A DNA stretch of 64,000 bases from Actinomycetota bacterium. GTDB lineage: Bacteria > Actinomycetota > Actinomycetes > Streptosporangiales > Streptosporangiaceae. The notes under the pieces were generated by a model. The model saw nothing but the letters and a program-made list of their open reading frames with translations. It was not told the origin of the DNA and did not search any database. The stretch is taken from assembly GCA_027314515.1 (NCBI GenBank), contig DAHVAR010000123.1, positions 39,546-103,545 on the forward strand, written 5' to 3'. The position numbers and the translations under genes were made by a program. Shown here in pieces: positions 15,720-24,095 of this stretch (the first letter of the stretch is position 1; every line of letters starts with the position of its first letter).

Positions 15720-16943
15720 TCAGCCGCCGAGCAGCTCCTCGGATCTCGACCGCCGGCCTCGAGGCATCTGCCCACTCCGCGTGGCGTTCAACACACCGAT
15801 CATGATCGCAACAGCCGCGCCGAGCGCCCCCGCCAGGGCGTAGATTGCCCGCGGACTGAGCGCGGCGGCGATCGCCCCGCCGAACAGCAACGACGTGCCC
15901 TGCGCACCGCCGGCGACGCCGTTGGCGGCGGCCGCCACCCGGCCCCGCTCGGCGTCAGCCGTGCGCCTGACAAGAAGAGTCCCAAAGCAGGTGGCCGTGT
16001 AACCGTTTCCAGCCCCGCCGACGACCGACAACGGCAGGAGCATCCAAACTGACGGAACCACGGCGAACGGGGCGAGGGCGGCGCAGGCAACGCCAGCGCC
16101 CACGATCGTCGCCCACGTCTGGGCGGTCTCGCGCTTCACCCGTCCGCCGCCGAGCGAGCCCGCCACCACCCCTGTCATCCACGCGGCGTCAGCGAACCCG
16201 TACCAGACTCCTCCCGCGTGAAGCGTCGCCCGGATCAGGAACACCAGTACCACGTTCGCCATACCGACGAACAGAATCGTGACCGCGAGACCGGTCAGCA
16301 GGGGGCCGAGCACCCGGTCGGTGCGGACGATCCGGAAACCGCCATGTGCCAACGGCCCGTCCGAGTCGAGCCTCGGGAGTTTCCGCCGTGTGCGAACCAA
16401 CGCCGCCGCCACCGTGAGCACGACGAACGTGACCGCATCGATGACCAGCGGTAGGCCGGTGCCGAACGCGCCGGCCAGCAGACCACCAACCGCAGGCGCA
16501 CCCACCATGGCGAGGGCGTTCAGCGACTGCTGCGCTGAGACCGCCTGACCTACATGGTCCTCACCGACGATCCGCGGCACGAGCGCGGACCACGTCGCCG
16601 ACGCCACCGCTGCCGCCGCCCCGAGCACGGTGACGAGCAGGATGATCCCAACGACCGAGTGGAGGACGATGAGCGGCACGGTGCACGCCACCTCCGTCGT
16701 CCCGGCGCCGACGAGCAGGCGTCGAGAGTCGTGCGAGTCGGTCAGACGGCCGACCGGGCGAGCGAGGAAGAGGAGCGGCATGATCCCGGCAGCAAGCAGC
16801 AAGGCGACCTCCCAGGGTCGGCCGCCTTGGGCCTGCAAGCGGAGGGTCAGCGCGACCAGTGCCACCTCGTCGCCGAACGTGGAGACCATGCGGCCGACGA
16901 GCGAGACGAGCAGGTCCGTGCGGCCCTGGCCGATGTTCAGCAT
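15720..16943 (-). CDS. MFS transporter (EntS-like exporter group)
   Basis: 407 residues and about twelve hydrophobic segments, with the MFS loop 2-3 motif (ARPVGRLTDSHDSRRLLV, matching G-x-L-x-D-R-x-x-R-R). It is similar to MFS_3 exporters of siderophores or drugs. It diverges from an ArsR-type regulator across 54 bases, a layout typical of a repressor that controls its own exporter. The short divergent gap is noticeably richer in A and T than the surroundings. No siderophore synthesis genes are close, so a drug or metabolite efflux role is as likely. Confidence 0.88.
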   Translation of the reverse strand: MLNIGQGRTDLLVSLVGRMVSTFGDEVALVALTLRLQAQGGRPWEVALLLAAGIMPLLFLARPVGRLTDSHDSRRLLVGAGTTEVACTVPLIVLHSVVGIILLVTVLGAAAAVASATWSALVPRIVGEDHVGQAVSAQQSLNALAMVGAPAVGGLLAGAFGTGLPLVIDAVTFVVLTVAAALVRTRRKLPRLDSDGPLAHGGFRIVRTDRVLGPLLTGLAVTILFVGMANVVLVFLIRATLHAGGVWYGFADAAWMTGVVAGSLGGGRVKRETAQTWATIVGAGVACAALAPFAVVPSVWMLLPLSVVGGAGNGYTATCFGTLLVRRTADAERGRVAAAANGVAGGAQGTSLLFGGAIAAALSPRAIYALAGALGAAVAIMIGVLNATRSGQMPRGRRSRSEELLGG

Positions 16944-16997
16944 TCAATGAACAGTATTTCCTCAACACTTCTCAGTCAAGGCAGTAGCCTGATCCTG

Positions 16998-17609
16998 ATG
17001 TCCGAGAGCCGCGACCAGCTGAACCCGCATGAGGCCGTCGTGCCGCGGCGTGTGGAGAACCCACGCAGCATGCGTGCCTTGGCCCATCCCGCGCGCCTCG
17101 CCATCGTTGACGCGCTCCGGACTGGCGAAGAGCTGACCGCTACCCAGTGCGCCGAACTGGCCGGGCTGAGCCCGAGCGCAACGGCCTACCACCTGAAGTT
17201 TCTGGAACGGTACGGGTTCGCCGAACCTGCCCCCCTCCGGCCGGACCGCCGCGAACGGCCATGGCGAGCGCCGCATCGCCGGACACAGGTCGCGCTCGAC
17301 GGGTCGACAGCGGCCGGGGCTTGGGCTGCGGCCACTGTCGTGGCGTCCTATATCGACGCGACCCGCGATGTCGCGGTGAGGTTCACCCAAGATGGCCGCG
17401 CCGAGCCCGAGGACTGGGGTAATGGCGTGGTGGACAACGTCGACCTCTGGCTGACGCCCGAGGAGTTCCGACGGGTGGCCAGGGAGCTGGGCGCGGTGCT
17501 CGAACCGTATCGGGGGCGGGCGAGCCGCGACCGCCCGGAGCGCAGCAGGAGGGTCAGGGTGATGAACGTTGTCGTTCCGCACCACCAGGACGAACCGAAG
17601 TCGGGATGA
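16998..17609 (+). CDS. ArsR-family winged-helix regulator
   Basis: 203 residues. An HTH_20-type ArsR domain lies at about 25-95: MRALAHPARLAIVDALRTG, then LTATQCAELAGLSPSATAYH (recognition helix) and LKFLERYGFAEP. The C-terminal half (about 100-190) is a putative ligand-binding part found in HTH_20 regulators; no Cys pair for metal sensing is present, so the signal is probably organic. It is divergent from the MFS gene, which it likely represses together with itself. The ATG at 16998 is used because it opens at the conserved N-terminus; an upstream in-frame extension would run into the divergent gene. Confidence 0.85.
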   Translation: MSESRDQLNPHEAVVPRRVENPRSMRALAHPARLAIVDALRTGEELTATQCAELAGLSPSATAYHLKFLERYGFAEPAPLRPDRRERPWRAPHRRTQVALDGSTAAGAWAAATVVASYIDATRDVAVRFTQDGRAEPEDWGNGVVDNVDLWLTPEEFRRVARELGAVLEPYRGRASRDRPERSRRVRVMNVVVPHHQDEPKSG

Positions 17610-17732
17610 CGCCGGTACCGGCCGCCAGAGGTGCCGGTTGTTCAGATCACAAGTGCCAGGGTGAGGTACTGGCTCCCTTCGCGGATCATGTACCGCTCTG
17701 CAACGACCTCGTCGAGCGCTCCCTCAAGGACC

Positions 17733-18090
17733 TCAGGGGCGGCGCCGCCACCGCTCATCAGCTCGCCGTGGCACCGGTGAACACCGCGATGCGTGCCCGC
17801 GTGCGCGCAGCGCGGTCAGCACGTCCGCCACGCCCCGGATATGGCCGCACAGCGACACCGGCCAACTCGGCGTAATAGGTCTCCGACTCCGCTTCGGCCA
17901 GTTGCCGGCCGAGCAGATGAGCCAACAGCGCATCCGGCGGGCCGACTGAGTAACTGGCCACCACCTGGGTCGGCGTGAGCTCCGGACCGCGAAGGCGCCG
18001 GACCGCGGTCACGTGCGCCGCCGGGACCACGACGCCGCTGTCCAGCAGCGTGCCGTCCATGTCGAAGACCAGCTGGCGGACAGTCCGCAT
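17733..18090 (-). pseudogene. HAD-superfamily phosphatase, frameshifted remnant
   Basis: It starts like an intact phosphoglycolate-phosphatase-type HAD (LVFDMDGTLLDSGVVVPAAH, motif I) and later shows motif II (IAVFTGATAS). Between them the expected cap/core join RGVADVLTALRARG is read in another frame (about 17835-17880), so two compensating frameshifts are needed, and a stop follows motif II directly. The core after motif II (catalytic Lys and the final DD motif) is not found downstream to 17610. It is interpreted as a decayed gene or possible assembly errors in a GC-rich run. Confidence 0.6.
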
Positions 18091-18126
18091 CAGCGGGGCA
18101 CCTTCAGCCAGGTCAAGACGGCCCGC

Positions 18127-21100
18127 TCAGGACGGCCGGGGCGGCAGCGGCGGCCTGCGCCGCGATGGCCGCTCCGCCGGATCTGGCGGGCGGACCGCCG
18201 GCTTCTCCCGCAGGGCCTCAAGAGCCAGCGCGACGGCCGTCTCCAGCTGCACGTCCCGGCCTGCGGCCCAGTCATCCGGCGTGGGAATCACCTCGACGTC
18301 CGGATCGACGCCGTAGTTCTCGACTCCCCAGCCAAAGCCGTTCATCCAGAACGCCAGCCGCGGCACGGTCATCCGGGTACCGTCGACCAGTTCGTGCTCA
18401 TCGTCATAGCCGATGACGCCACCCCAGGTGCGAGCCCCCACGACCGGGCCGAGCCGCAAGATCCGGATAGCTGCGGTCACGATGTCGCCATCCGAGCCAG
18501 CGCACTCATCGGCGAGCGCGACCAGCGGTCCGCGCGGCGCGTCCTCGGGGTAGGTCGACGGCAGCAGGCCGCGTGACACGTCCCAGGCGATGACCCGGCG
18601 CGCGAGCTTCTCGACGACGAGCTGGGAAGTATGACCGCCGCTGTTGCCGCGGATGTCGATGACCAGCGCATCGCGGAGCATCTCGCCGCGCAGGTCCCGA
18701 TGGAAGTCCGCCCAGCCCTCGCTCACCATGTCCGGAACGTGCAGGTAGCCGACTTGGCCGTGACCAAGCTGTCGGACCTGCGCGCGCTTGGCGCTGACCC
18801 AGTCCTGATAGCGCAGCCGCTGGTCGTCGGCGAGCGGCACAACCGCGACCCTGCGAGGCTGGCCACCCGCGCCGGCCGGCCCGGCCGGCCCGACCGTCAG
18901 CTCGACCGGCTTCCCGGCAGCTCCCACGAGCAGGGGTCCTGGCCCGGCCGGGCCGACGGGACGGCCGTCAATAGCCAGCAGCATGTCTCCGGCGGCGATG
19001 GCGACCCCCGGAGCGGCCAGCGGCGAGCGCGCCCTCGGGTCCGAGCTCTCGCCGCGGACGACCCTCGTCACCCGCCAGCCGTCCGGGGTGCGCTCAACGT
19101 CAGCGCCGAGCTGACCAGGCTGATTGCCGCGGCCATCCCCGCCGTCACCATGGCCGGCCGGGATCACGTAGGCGTGCGACGTCCCGAGTTCGCCGAACAC
19201 CTCCCAGAGCACGTCGGCGAACTCGGCCGGGCTGGCGATCCGGTCGAGTAGCGGCCGGTAGTCATCCTGGACGGCGTCCCAGTCGACGCCGGCCATGTCG
19301 GCTACCCAGAAGTCGTGCCGCATGACGCGGAAGGCCTCGGCGTAGGCCTGCTGCCAGAGTGCGGCAGGATCCGCCATGAACCTGGCCCGGCTCGCGTCGA
19401 TCCCGACCTTGTCGTCGGGATCGTCGGTGCCGGCCTTGCGGGCTCCGGGGATGACGGTCAGCCTGCCGTGATCGCTGATCACGAGCCGGGTGCCATCCTT
19501 GCTGGCCTCGAACCAGTCCACGTCGTCGCGAAGCTCCGCGGCCTCGCGGCGGCCGAAGTCGAATCGCTCGAGGACCGGCCGCGGAGCATCGTCGGTGGGT
19601 TCCGCGCCCCCGAGCCCCAGGTTGCCGGTGACGGGCTCGCGAAGCCACGCGAGCCCGCCGGAGACCGCGCGCAGCCGCGAGTAGCGCGCCTCGGGCACCG
19701 GTAGCGCGACGATCCGGTCGGTGATCCCGTCGGCGTCGACCCTGACTTCAGGCACGCTGACCGCAGGCACGCTGACGTCCGGCGCCGTGCTGCCATCCTC
19801 CCGCGCCGCGGCGGTGGCCGGATGCCCCGAACCGGCCGGATCGGATTCGCCGGCGTCGGTGGCGCCGATGGGCCGCCCGCCGATCAGCGGGCCGAACGGC
19901 GACGGCGCTGATGCCTGCAGCGGCAGCAGGAACGGCCGGGCGCCGTAAGGGAACGACAGGTCGAATACGTGCGCGTCGTAGACGGGGTCGAAGCTGCGCC
20001 TGGACAGGAAAGCCAGGTACTTGCCGTCGAGGCTGAACACCGGGTCGGTGTCGGTGAACCGGCCGTCGGTGACGTCGGTGACCTCGTCGTCGGCTGCTCG
20101 GGCGAGGCGCAGCCGCCGTAGCTGCAGTCCGCCCATCCCGCCCGGCTGCCCTGCTGGCTCGGACCACGCGAGCCAGGCCGAGTCCGGCGACCACGCCATG
20201 CCGGAAACACGCCCGTTACCGGACGCGGCTAGCTGGCGGACGCTCCCGGCAGCCACATCGACCAGCAGCAGCCGCCCGTCTTGCGCCGCGACCGCGACCG
20301 CGCGGCCATCGGGCGCCGCCGCGAGCCCGTTCACTCGCCCGACCTGCCCGGCGGCGAGCCGGCGCGGCGCCAGGCCCGGTCCGGAATCCGCGAGCGGGGC
20401 GCCGCCGATTTCCAGCGCATCGACGCCGCCGGCGTCGGTAGCCCAGACCACCAGCCCGTCGTCGCCCAGCACCTGCGGATAGCGGGCCCTGGCACCGGGC
20501 ACTACGGACAGCGACCTGGCCGGCCCGTCGCGATGAGTCAGCCAGTGCACGGTGCCGCGCACCTCCACCGCGCTCGCAGTGCCGGCCCGGTCGACCGACA
20601 ACGAGCCAACGTGATCACCGGCGGATAGCAGGCGCGGCGCCCGGCCCGCGGCGGGCGAGCCGAGCAGGATGTCGAGCCGCACCGGCTCGGCCTGGCCGAG
20701 GTCGGCGAGCAGCCACAGTTCGCCACCGCAGGCGTAGATGACACGCTGTCCGTCCGTGCTCGCCTGCCGGGCGTACCAGCCGTCGTGGTCGGTGTGCCGG
20801 CGCAGGTCCGTGCCGTCAGGGGCGCATGAGTAGATGTTGCCCGTGCCTTCGTGATCGGACAGGAACGCCAGCCGGTCACCGACCATCATCGGGCTGGTGA
20901 AGTGGCCGCCCGGCAGGTCCGCCAGCAGGCGGCGGAACGGGCGGCCCCCGGCCGCCTCGTCCGGCTGACCGGACAGCACCGCGCTGACCGGACCGATCCA
21001 GAGCCGGCCCGCGGTACCGCCGCGGTACCGCTTCCAGAACGCGAGGTCGGCCTGAAAGTTCCCGAAGGTTCCGTTGAGCACCGCGACCGCCGCGTCGCCC

Positions 21101-21540
21101 AGCGAGATGTCGCCGGCCGGCCCGAGCGGCAGCAGTCGTTCGGCGCCCGGGCCCTCGGCCGGGTCGGACACCGGCGTGGCCAGCGCGCGCGCCCACGAGT
21201 GGTGCCCGAACGGCTGGCCGGCCGCGCTCACCGCCAGCACCTCGCCGCCCGGGGTCCAGCCGCAGACCCGGGCCCACTGAGTGCCCCAGTACGTGAGCCG
21301 GGTGACGAGTCCGTCGGCCAGGCTGGCCTGATACACCTCTGGCCCGCCGTCTTTGCTGCTGACCCAGGCCAGCCGAGCGCCGTCAGCAGACAAGCGCGGC
21401 GTCTGCGCGGCCGCGTCAGCGGCCGTGAACCGCCATGCCCTTCCGCCGCCAGCGGGCGCAAGCCAGATGTCGTCGGCGGCGACGAAGGTGACAAGGTCGC
21501 CGCTAATGTGCGGGAACCGCAGGTATCCGGGTGCAACCAC
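18127..21540 (-). CDS. Tricorn protease homologue (S41 family)
   Basis: 1137-residue tricorn-type protease that trims oligopeptides downstream of larger proteases. The N-terminal two thirds form two beta-propellers (about 1-310 and 320-680) with WD-like phrases such as RLAWVSSKDGGPEVYQ and YLAFLSRRSFDPVYD. A mixed C1 domain (His in GTSHAYV near residue 800), a PDZ-like domain with AAGDMLLAIDGRPVG and the C2 serine-protease core follow: GNSGGH from 965, catalytic Ser1016 in CAGSDGD and Glu1074 in GVENYGV. The Ser-Glu spacing of 58 equals that of Thermoplasma tricorn. The start is GTG with AGGATG upstream. It stands alone on this strand and is probably cytoplasmic. Confidence 0.92.
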   Translation of the reverse strand: MVAPGYLRFPHISGDLVTFVAADDIWLAPAGGGRAWRFTAADAAAQTPRLSADGARLAWVSSKDGGPEVYQASLADGLVTRLTYWGTQWARVCGWTPGGEVLAVSAAGQPFGHHSWARALATPVSDPAEGPGAERLLPLGPAGDISLGDAAVAVLNGTFGNFQADLAFWKRYRGGTAGRLWIGPVSAVLSGQPDEAAGGRPFRRLLADLPGGHFTSPMMVGDRLAFLSDHEGTGNIYSCAPDGTDLRRHTDHDGWYARQASTDGQRVIYACGGELWLLADLGQAEPVRLDILLGSPAAGRAPRLLSAGDHVGSLSVDRAGTASAVEVRGTVHWLTHRDGPARSLSVVPGARARYPQVLGDDGLVVWATDAGGVDALEIGGAPLADSGPGLAPRRLAAGQVGRVNGLAAAPDGRAVAVAAQDGRLLLVDVAAGSVRQLAASGNGRVSGMAWSPDSAWLAWSEPAGQPGGMGGLQLRRLRLARAADDEVTDVTDGRFTDTDPVFSLDGKYLAFLSRRSFDPVYDAHVFDLSFPYGARPFLLPLQASAPSPFGPLIGGRPIGATDAGESDPAGSGHPATAAAREDGSTAPDVSVPAVSVPEVRVDADGITDRIVALPVPEARYSRLRAVSGGLAWLREPVTGNLGLGGAEPTDDAPRPVLERFDFGRREAAELRDDVDWFEASKDGTRLVISDHGRLTVIPGARKAGTDDPDDKVGIDASRARFMADPAALWQQAYAEAFRVMRHDFWVADMAGVDWDAVQDDYRPLLDRIASPAEFADVLWEVFGELGTSHAYVIPAGHGDGGDGRGNQPGQLGADVERTPDGWRVTRVVRGESSDPRARSPLAAPGVAIAAGDMLLAIDGRPVGPAGPGPLLVGAAGKPVELTVGPAGPAGAGGQPRRVAVVPLADDQRLRYQDWVSAKRAQVRQLGHGQVGYLHVPDMVSEGWADFHRDLRGEMLRDALVIDIRGNSGGHTSQLVVEKLARRVIAWDVSRGLLPSTYPEDAPRGPLVALADECAGSDGDIVTAAIRILRLGPVVGARTWGGVIGYDDEHELVDGTRMTVPRLAFWMNGFGWGVENYGVDPDVEVIPTPDDWAAGRDVQLETAVALALEALREKPAVRPPDPAERPSRRRPPLPPRPS

Positions 21541-21920
21541 CAGAGCATCCTACGGCCGGCCGGGCAGCCCAGTCGTTTCGGCCGGACGACCGGGCGATCC
21601 GGACAAACCCGGCCACAGCTTATCCATTCATTCACTCTCAGCAGCGGTCCTGCGTGCCAATAACTACGTCATTGGGAGCAGCTCGCCGACCGCTACCGAA
21701 CAGCAATCTGTGACGCTGCGTGCCGAACGGCAGCGCTTGCCTGGAATGGGTTGTAGAAGTCAGCTTGCGGTGCGAGACTCGCGTTATGGCAATCGCGCTT
21801 GACGGGAGCGTTCCTAGCTCCGGCCCTGACGGACTGGCAGGTCAGGCGCACCAAGTCCGGCCCGCCAATCGCCGCGGGCGCAATTCTCCGCCGTTGCCCA
21901 GCCAGGCCGAGACACGTTTT
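21541..21920. other. Gene-free divergent gap between tricorn and flavohemoglobin genes
   Basis: No convincing gene or RNA is seen in these 380 bases. The frame upstream of the flavohemoglobin ATG is open but lacks family similarity. The stretch must hold both divergent promoters. It is less GC-rich near 21640-21700 and 21910-21940. I could not confirm an NsrR-like site. Confidence 0.5.
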
Positions 21921-23135
21921 ATGGGTAATGTCATGACAAGTGACTTATCCGCTTCGGAAATGCCCACCAAATCGGCTCGCACGGCACCGCCGCGGGACGA
22001 CGTGAGAACGTGGGCCGGACCGGCCGACTTTGAGCCCTGGCTAGTGCAGAAATCGTTCGAGCGGCTAATATCTTCAGGCCCTGTCGCGATGGAGTATTTC
22101 TTCGCGCGCCTTTTCACCGTCAGCCCGCAAACAAGGGCGCTTTTCCCGATGAGCATGACCGCCGTGCGTGAGCGCGTATTCGCCGCCCTGGCTCGCCTTA
22201 TCTGGAGCCTGGACGATCCGCCGCGCAGCGCCGAGATCATGTCTCATCTCGGCCGCGCGCACCGTCAGTTCGGCGTCACCGAGGTGCATTACCCGGCGTT
22301 CTTCGCGACGCTGCGCGATACCGCCGAGCACTTCGTCGGCGGCGATTGGACCCCGGAGACGGCGGCGGCCTGGCAGGCCATGCTCAACGAGGTCGCCGGG
22401 ATCATGCAAGCCGCGGCCGCGGCGAGCGCGCGGACGTCTCCGGCGTGGTGGGTCGGCGAGATCGTGTCGCACGAACTGCGGTCACCGGGTGTCGCCGTGC
22501 TCCGGCTGCGGACCGATCTGCCATTGCCTTACCAGGCCGGCCAGTACGTGCCGGTCCAGGTGACGAAGTGGCCGCGCGTCTGGCGCCCCTACTCGATCGC
22601 GACCGCGCCGCGGCCAGGCGGTCTCGTCGAACTGCACGTCCGGGCGGTACCAGGCGGCCTGGTCAGCAACACGCTTGTGCACCATTCCGGCGCGGGCGAC
22701 TGCGTGCTCCTCGGCGCCGCCGACGGCGCCATGACGCTGACCGAGTCTGACCGCGACCTGCTGTGCGTGGCAGGCGGCACCGGGCTGGCCCCGATCAAGG
22801 CAATCATCGAGCAGGCGCTCGCGAGACCAGCATCCAGCCAGCCGCGGAAGATCACCCTGTTCTTCGGCGCACGGCAGCACTTTGACCTCTACGACCTGGA
22901 AGATCTGCAGCTCCTGGAGTCGGCGAGCCCGTCGCTGCGAGTCATCCCGGTGCTCTCCGATCAGGTCGATTACCGCGGCTTCACCGGGCTGCTGCCAGAG
23001 GTGGTCGGCAGCTTCGGCCTCTTCGAGAACGCCGAGGCATACATCTGCGGCCCGGCCGCCATGGTGACCCAGACCGCTGCGCTGCTCGCCGCGAGCATCC
23101 CGGCGAGTCAGCTGCGTTACGACCCGCTGAGCTAG
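21921..23135 (+). CDS. hmp: Flavohemoglobin, nitric oxide dioxygenase type
   Basis: About 404 residues in the usual globin plus ferredoxin-reductase order. The globin part (about 35-160) contains FEPWLVQKSFERL, the proximal-side helix FGVTEVHYPAFFATL and the heme-pocket region. The reductase part has the FAD motif RPYSIATAPR and the NAD-binding CVAGGTGLAPIKAI, ending in AYICGPAAMVTQT. It oxidises NO to nitrate in the cytoplasm using O2 and NADH. It carries about 30 extra residues ahead of the globin. The exact start is unclear (ATG 21921 or 21933, neither with a strong ribosome site). It lacks the long reductase insertions of plant-type relatives. Confidence 0.88.
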   Translation: MGNVMTSDLSASEMPTKSARTAPPRDDVRTWAGPADFEPWLVQKSFERLISSGPVAMEYFFARLFTVSPQTRALFPMSMTAVRERVFAALARLIWSLDDPPRSAEIMSHLGRAHRQFGVTEVHYPAFFATLRDTAEHFVGGDWTPETAAAWQAMLNEVAGIMQAAAAASARTSPAWWVGEIVSHELRSPGVAVLRLRTDLPLPYQAGQYVPVQVTKWPRVWRPYSIATAPRPGGLVELHVRAVPGGLVSNTLVHHSGAGDCVLLGAADGAMTLTESDRDLLCVAGGTGLAPIKAIIEQALARPASSQPRKITLFFGARQHFDLYDLEDLQLLESASPSLRVIPVLSDQVDYRGFTGLLPEVVGSFGLFENAEAYICGPAAMVTQTAALLAASIPASQLRYDPLS

Positions 23136-23171
23136 CGGGCGGTACCCGTGCCGGGTCCGGCCGCTGCTAGC
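23131..23171. terminator. Convergent terminator between flavohemoglobin and DLH genes
   Basis: GCTAGC arms at 23131-23136 and 23166-23171 enclose an inner ACCCG-TGC-CGGGT stem. The structure overlaps both stop codons of the convergent genes and would fold from either strand. The middle part of the stem is imperfect. Confidence 0.5.
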
Positions 23172-23871
23172 CCTGCAAGTAGCTGCCGAAGAAGGCGAAT
23201 ATGCGCTGCCGTGCATCCGCGGCGTCGGCGCGCTGGAAGGACATCTTCGCAAGGCGAGCGAGCACCGCTCCCCCGCCTTGCGATGGCGTCATGAACCGGT
23301 GCCCTGAGCCAGGGTAGATATGCACGTCATGCGGTACCTCGAGGAACACCAGCGCACGCTGCAGGCGCTCCGGATGCTGTGTTCCCATCGGATCCAGGCC
23401 GCCGAAGCTGCCAACCACGGGGCATGAGCCGGCCAGCACGACCTCCGCGTCCTCAGGCACCTCACCGTAATTCACCGATGCCACGCTGAAGCCGGGCCTC
23501 GGTGCGCAGAGCAGCGCGAACCCGCCGCCCAGGCAGAAGCCGATGACGCCTGTCTTGCCGGTGCAGTCCGGCCGCGCGGCGAGGAACTCGCGGGCCGCAT
23601 CGAGAGCGTCGAACGCCGCCCCGCGCCCCGCTCGCAGCTGCCGGAAGGCGCTGCGGATGCAGCGGATCCAGGATTTGCCGTCGAAGAGATCCGGGGCAAG
23701 CGCCAGGTACCCGCGCCCGGCGAACTCGTCCGCTTTGCTCCGGATATCGGCGTTCAGGCCGAATGCCTCATGGATGACCACCACGGCAGGCCACGGGCCG
23801 GGCGGCGCTGACGGCACTGCGAGATAGCCGGGCCGCCAGTTGCGGCCAACCGGATACGTGATGTCGGGCAT
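23167..23871 (-). CDS. Dienelactone-hydrolase-family alpha/beta hydrolase
   Basis: 234 residues with the DLH layout: PAVVVIHEAFGLNADIR near the N-terminus, nucleophile elbow GFCLGGG with Cys as nucleophile, an acid in GGLDPMG and the catalytic His in YPGSGHRF. It would open carboxymethylenebutenolide-type lactones or hydrolyse related esters. The start at 23871 (MPDITYPVG) matches the family N-terminus. It is not in an obvious catechol pathway cluster, so a general esterase role is possible. Confidence 0.88.
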   Translation of the reverse strand: MPDITYPVGRNWRPGYLAVPSAPPGPWPAVVVIHEAFGLNADIRSKADEFAGRGYLALAPDLFDGKSWIRCIRSAFRQLRAGRGAAFDALDAAREFLAARPDCTGKTGVIGFCLGGGFALLCAPRPGFSVASVNYGEVPEDAEVVLAGSCPVVGSFGGLDPMGTQHPERLQRALVFLEVPHDVHIYPGSGHRFMTPSQGGGAVLARLAKMSFQRADAADARQRIFAFFGSYLQG

Positions 23872-24095
23872 GCCGCAAACATTGCCACATCTCCCGGTCA
23901 GCACGTCCGGGAACGGCCGTCAGGATATGCAAATCTCGGTCCGCGAATTGCCTTACGCATGTCTCTCATCGGTGCCGCCCGTCCTCGGTGGTCCAACGCC
24001 GGCGGAGAGCTACTGGCGGACCTGCCGAGAATACTCGCATTGACCGACCAATTGTGGTTGCCGGAATGGCGGTAAGCGAGCTAAGGAAGGCGCCG

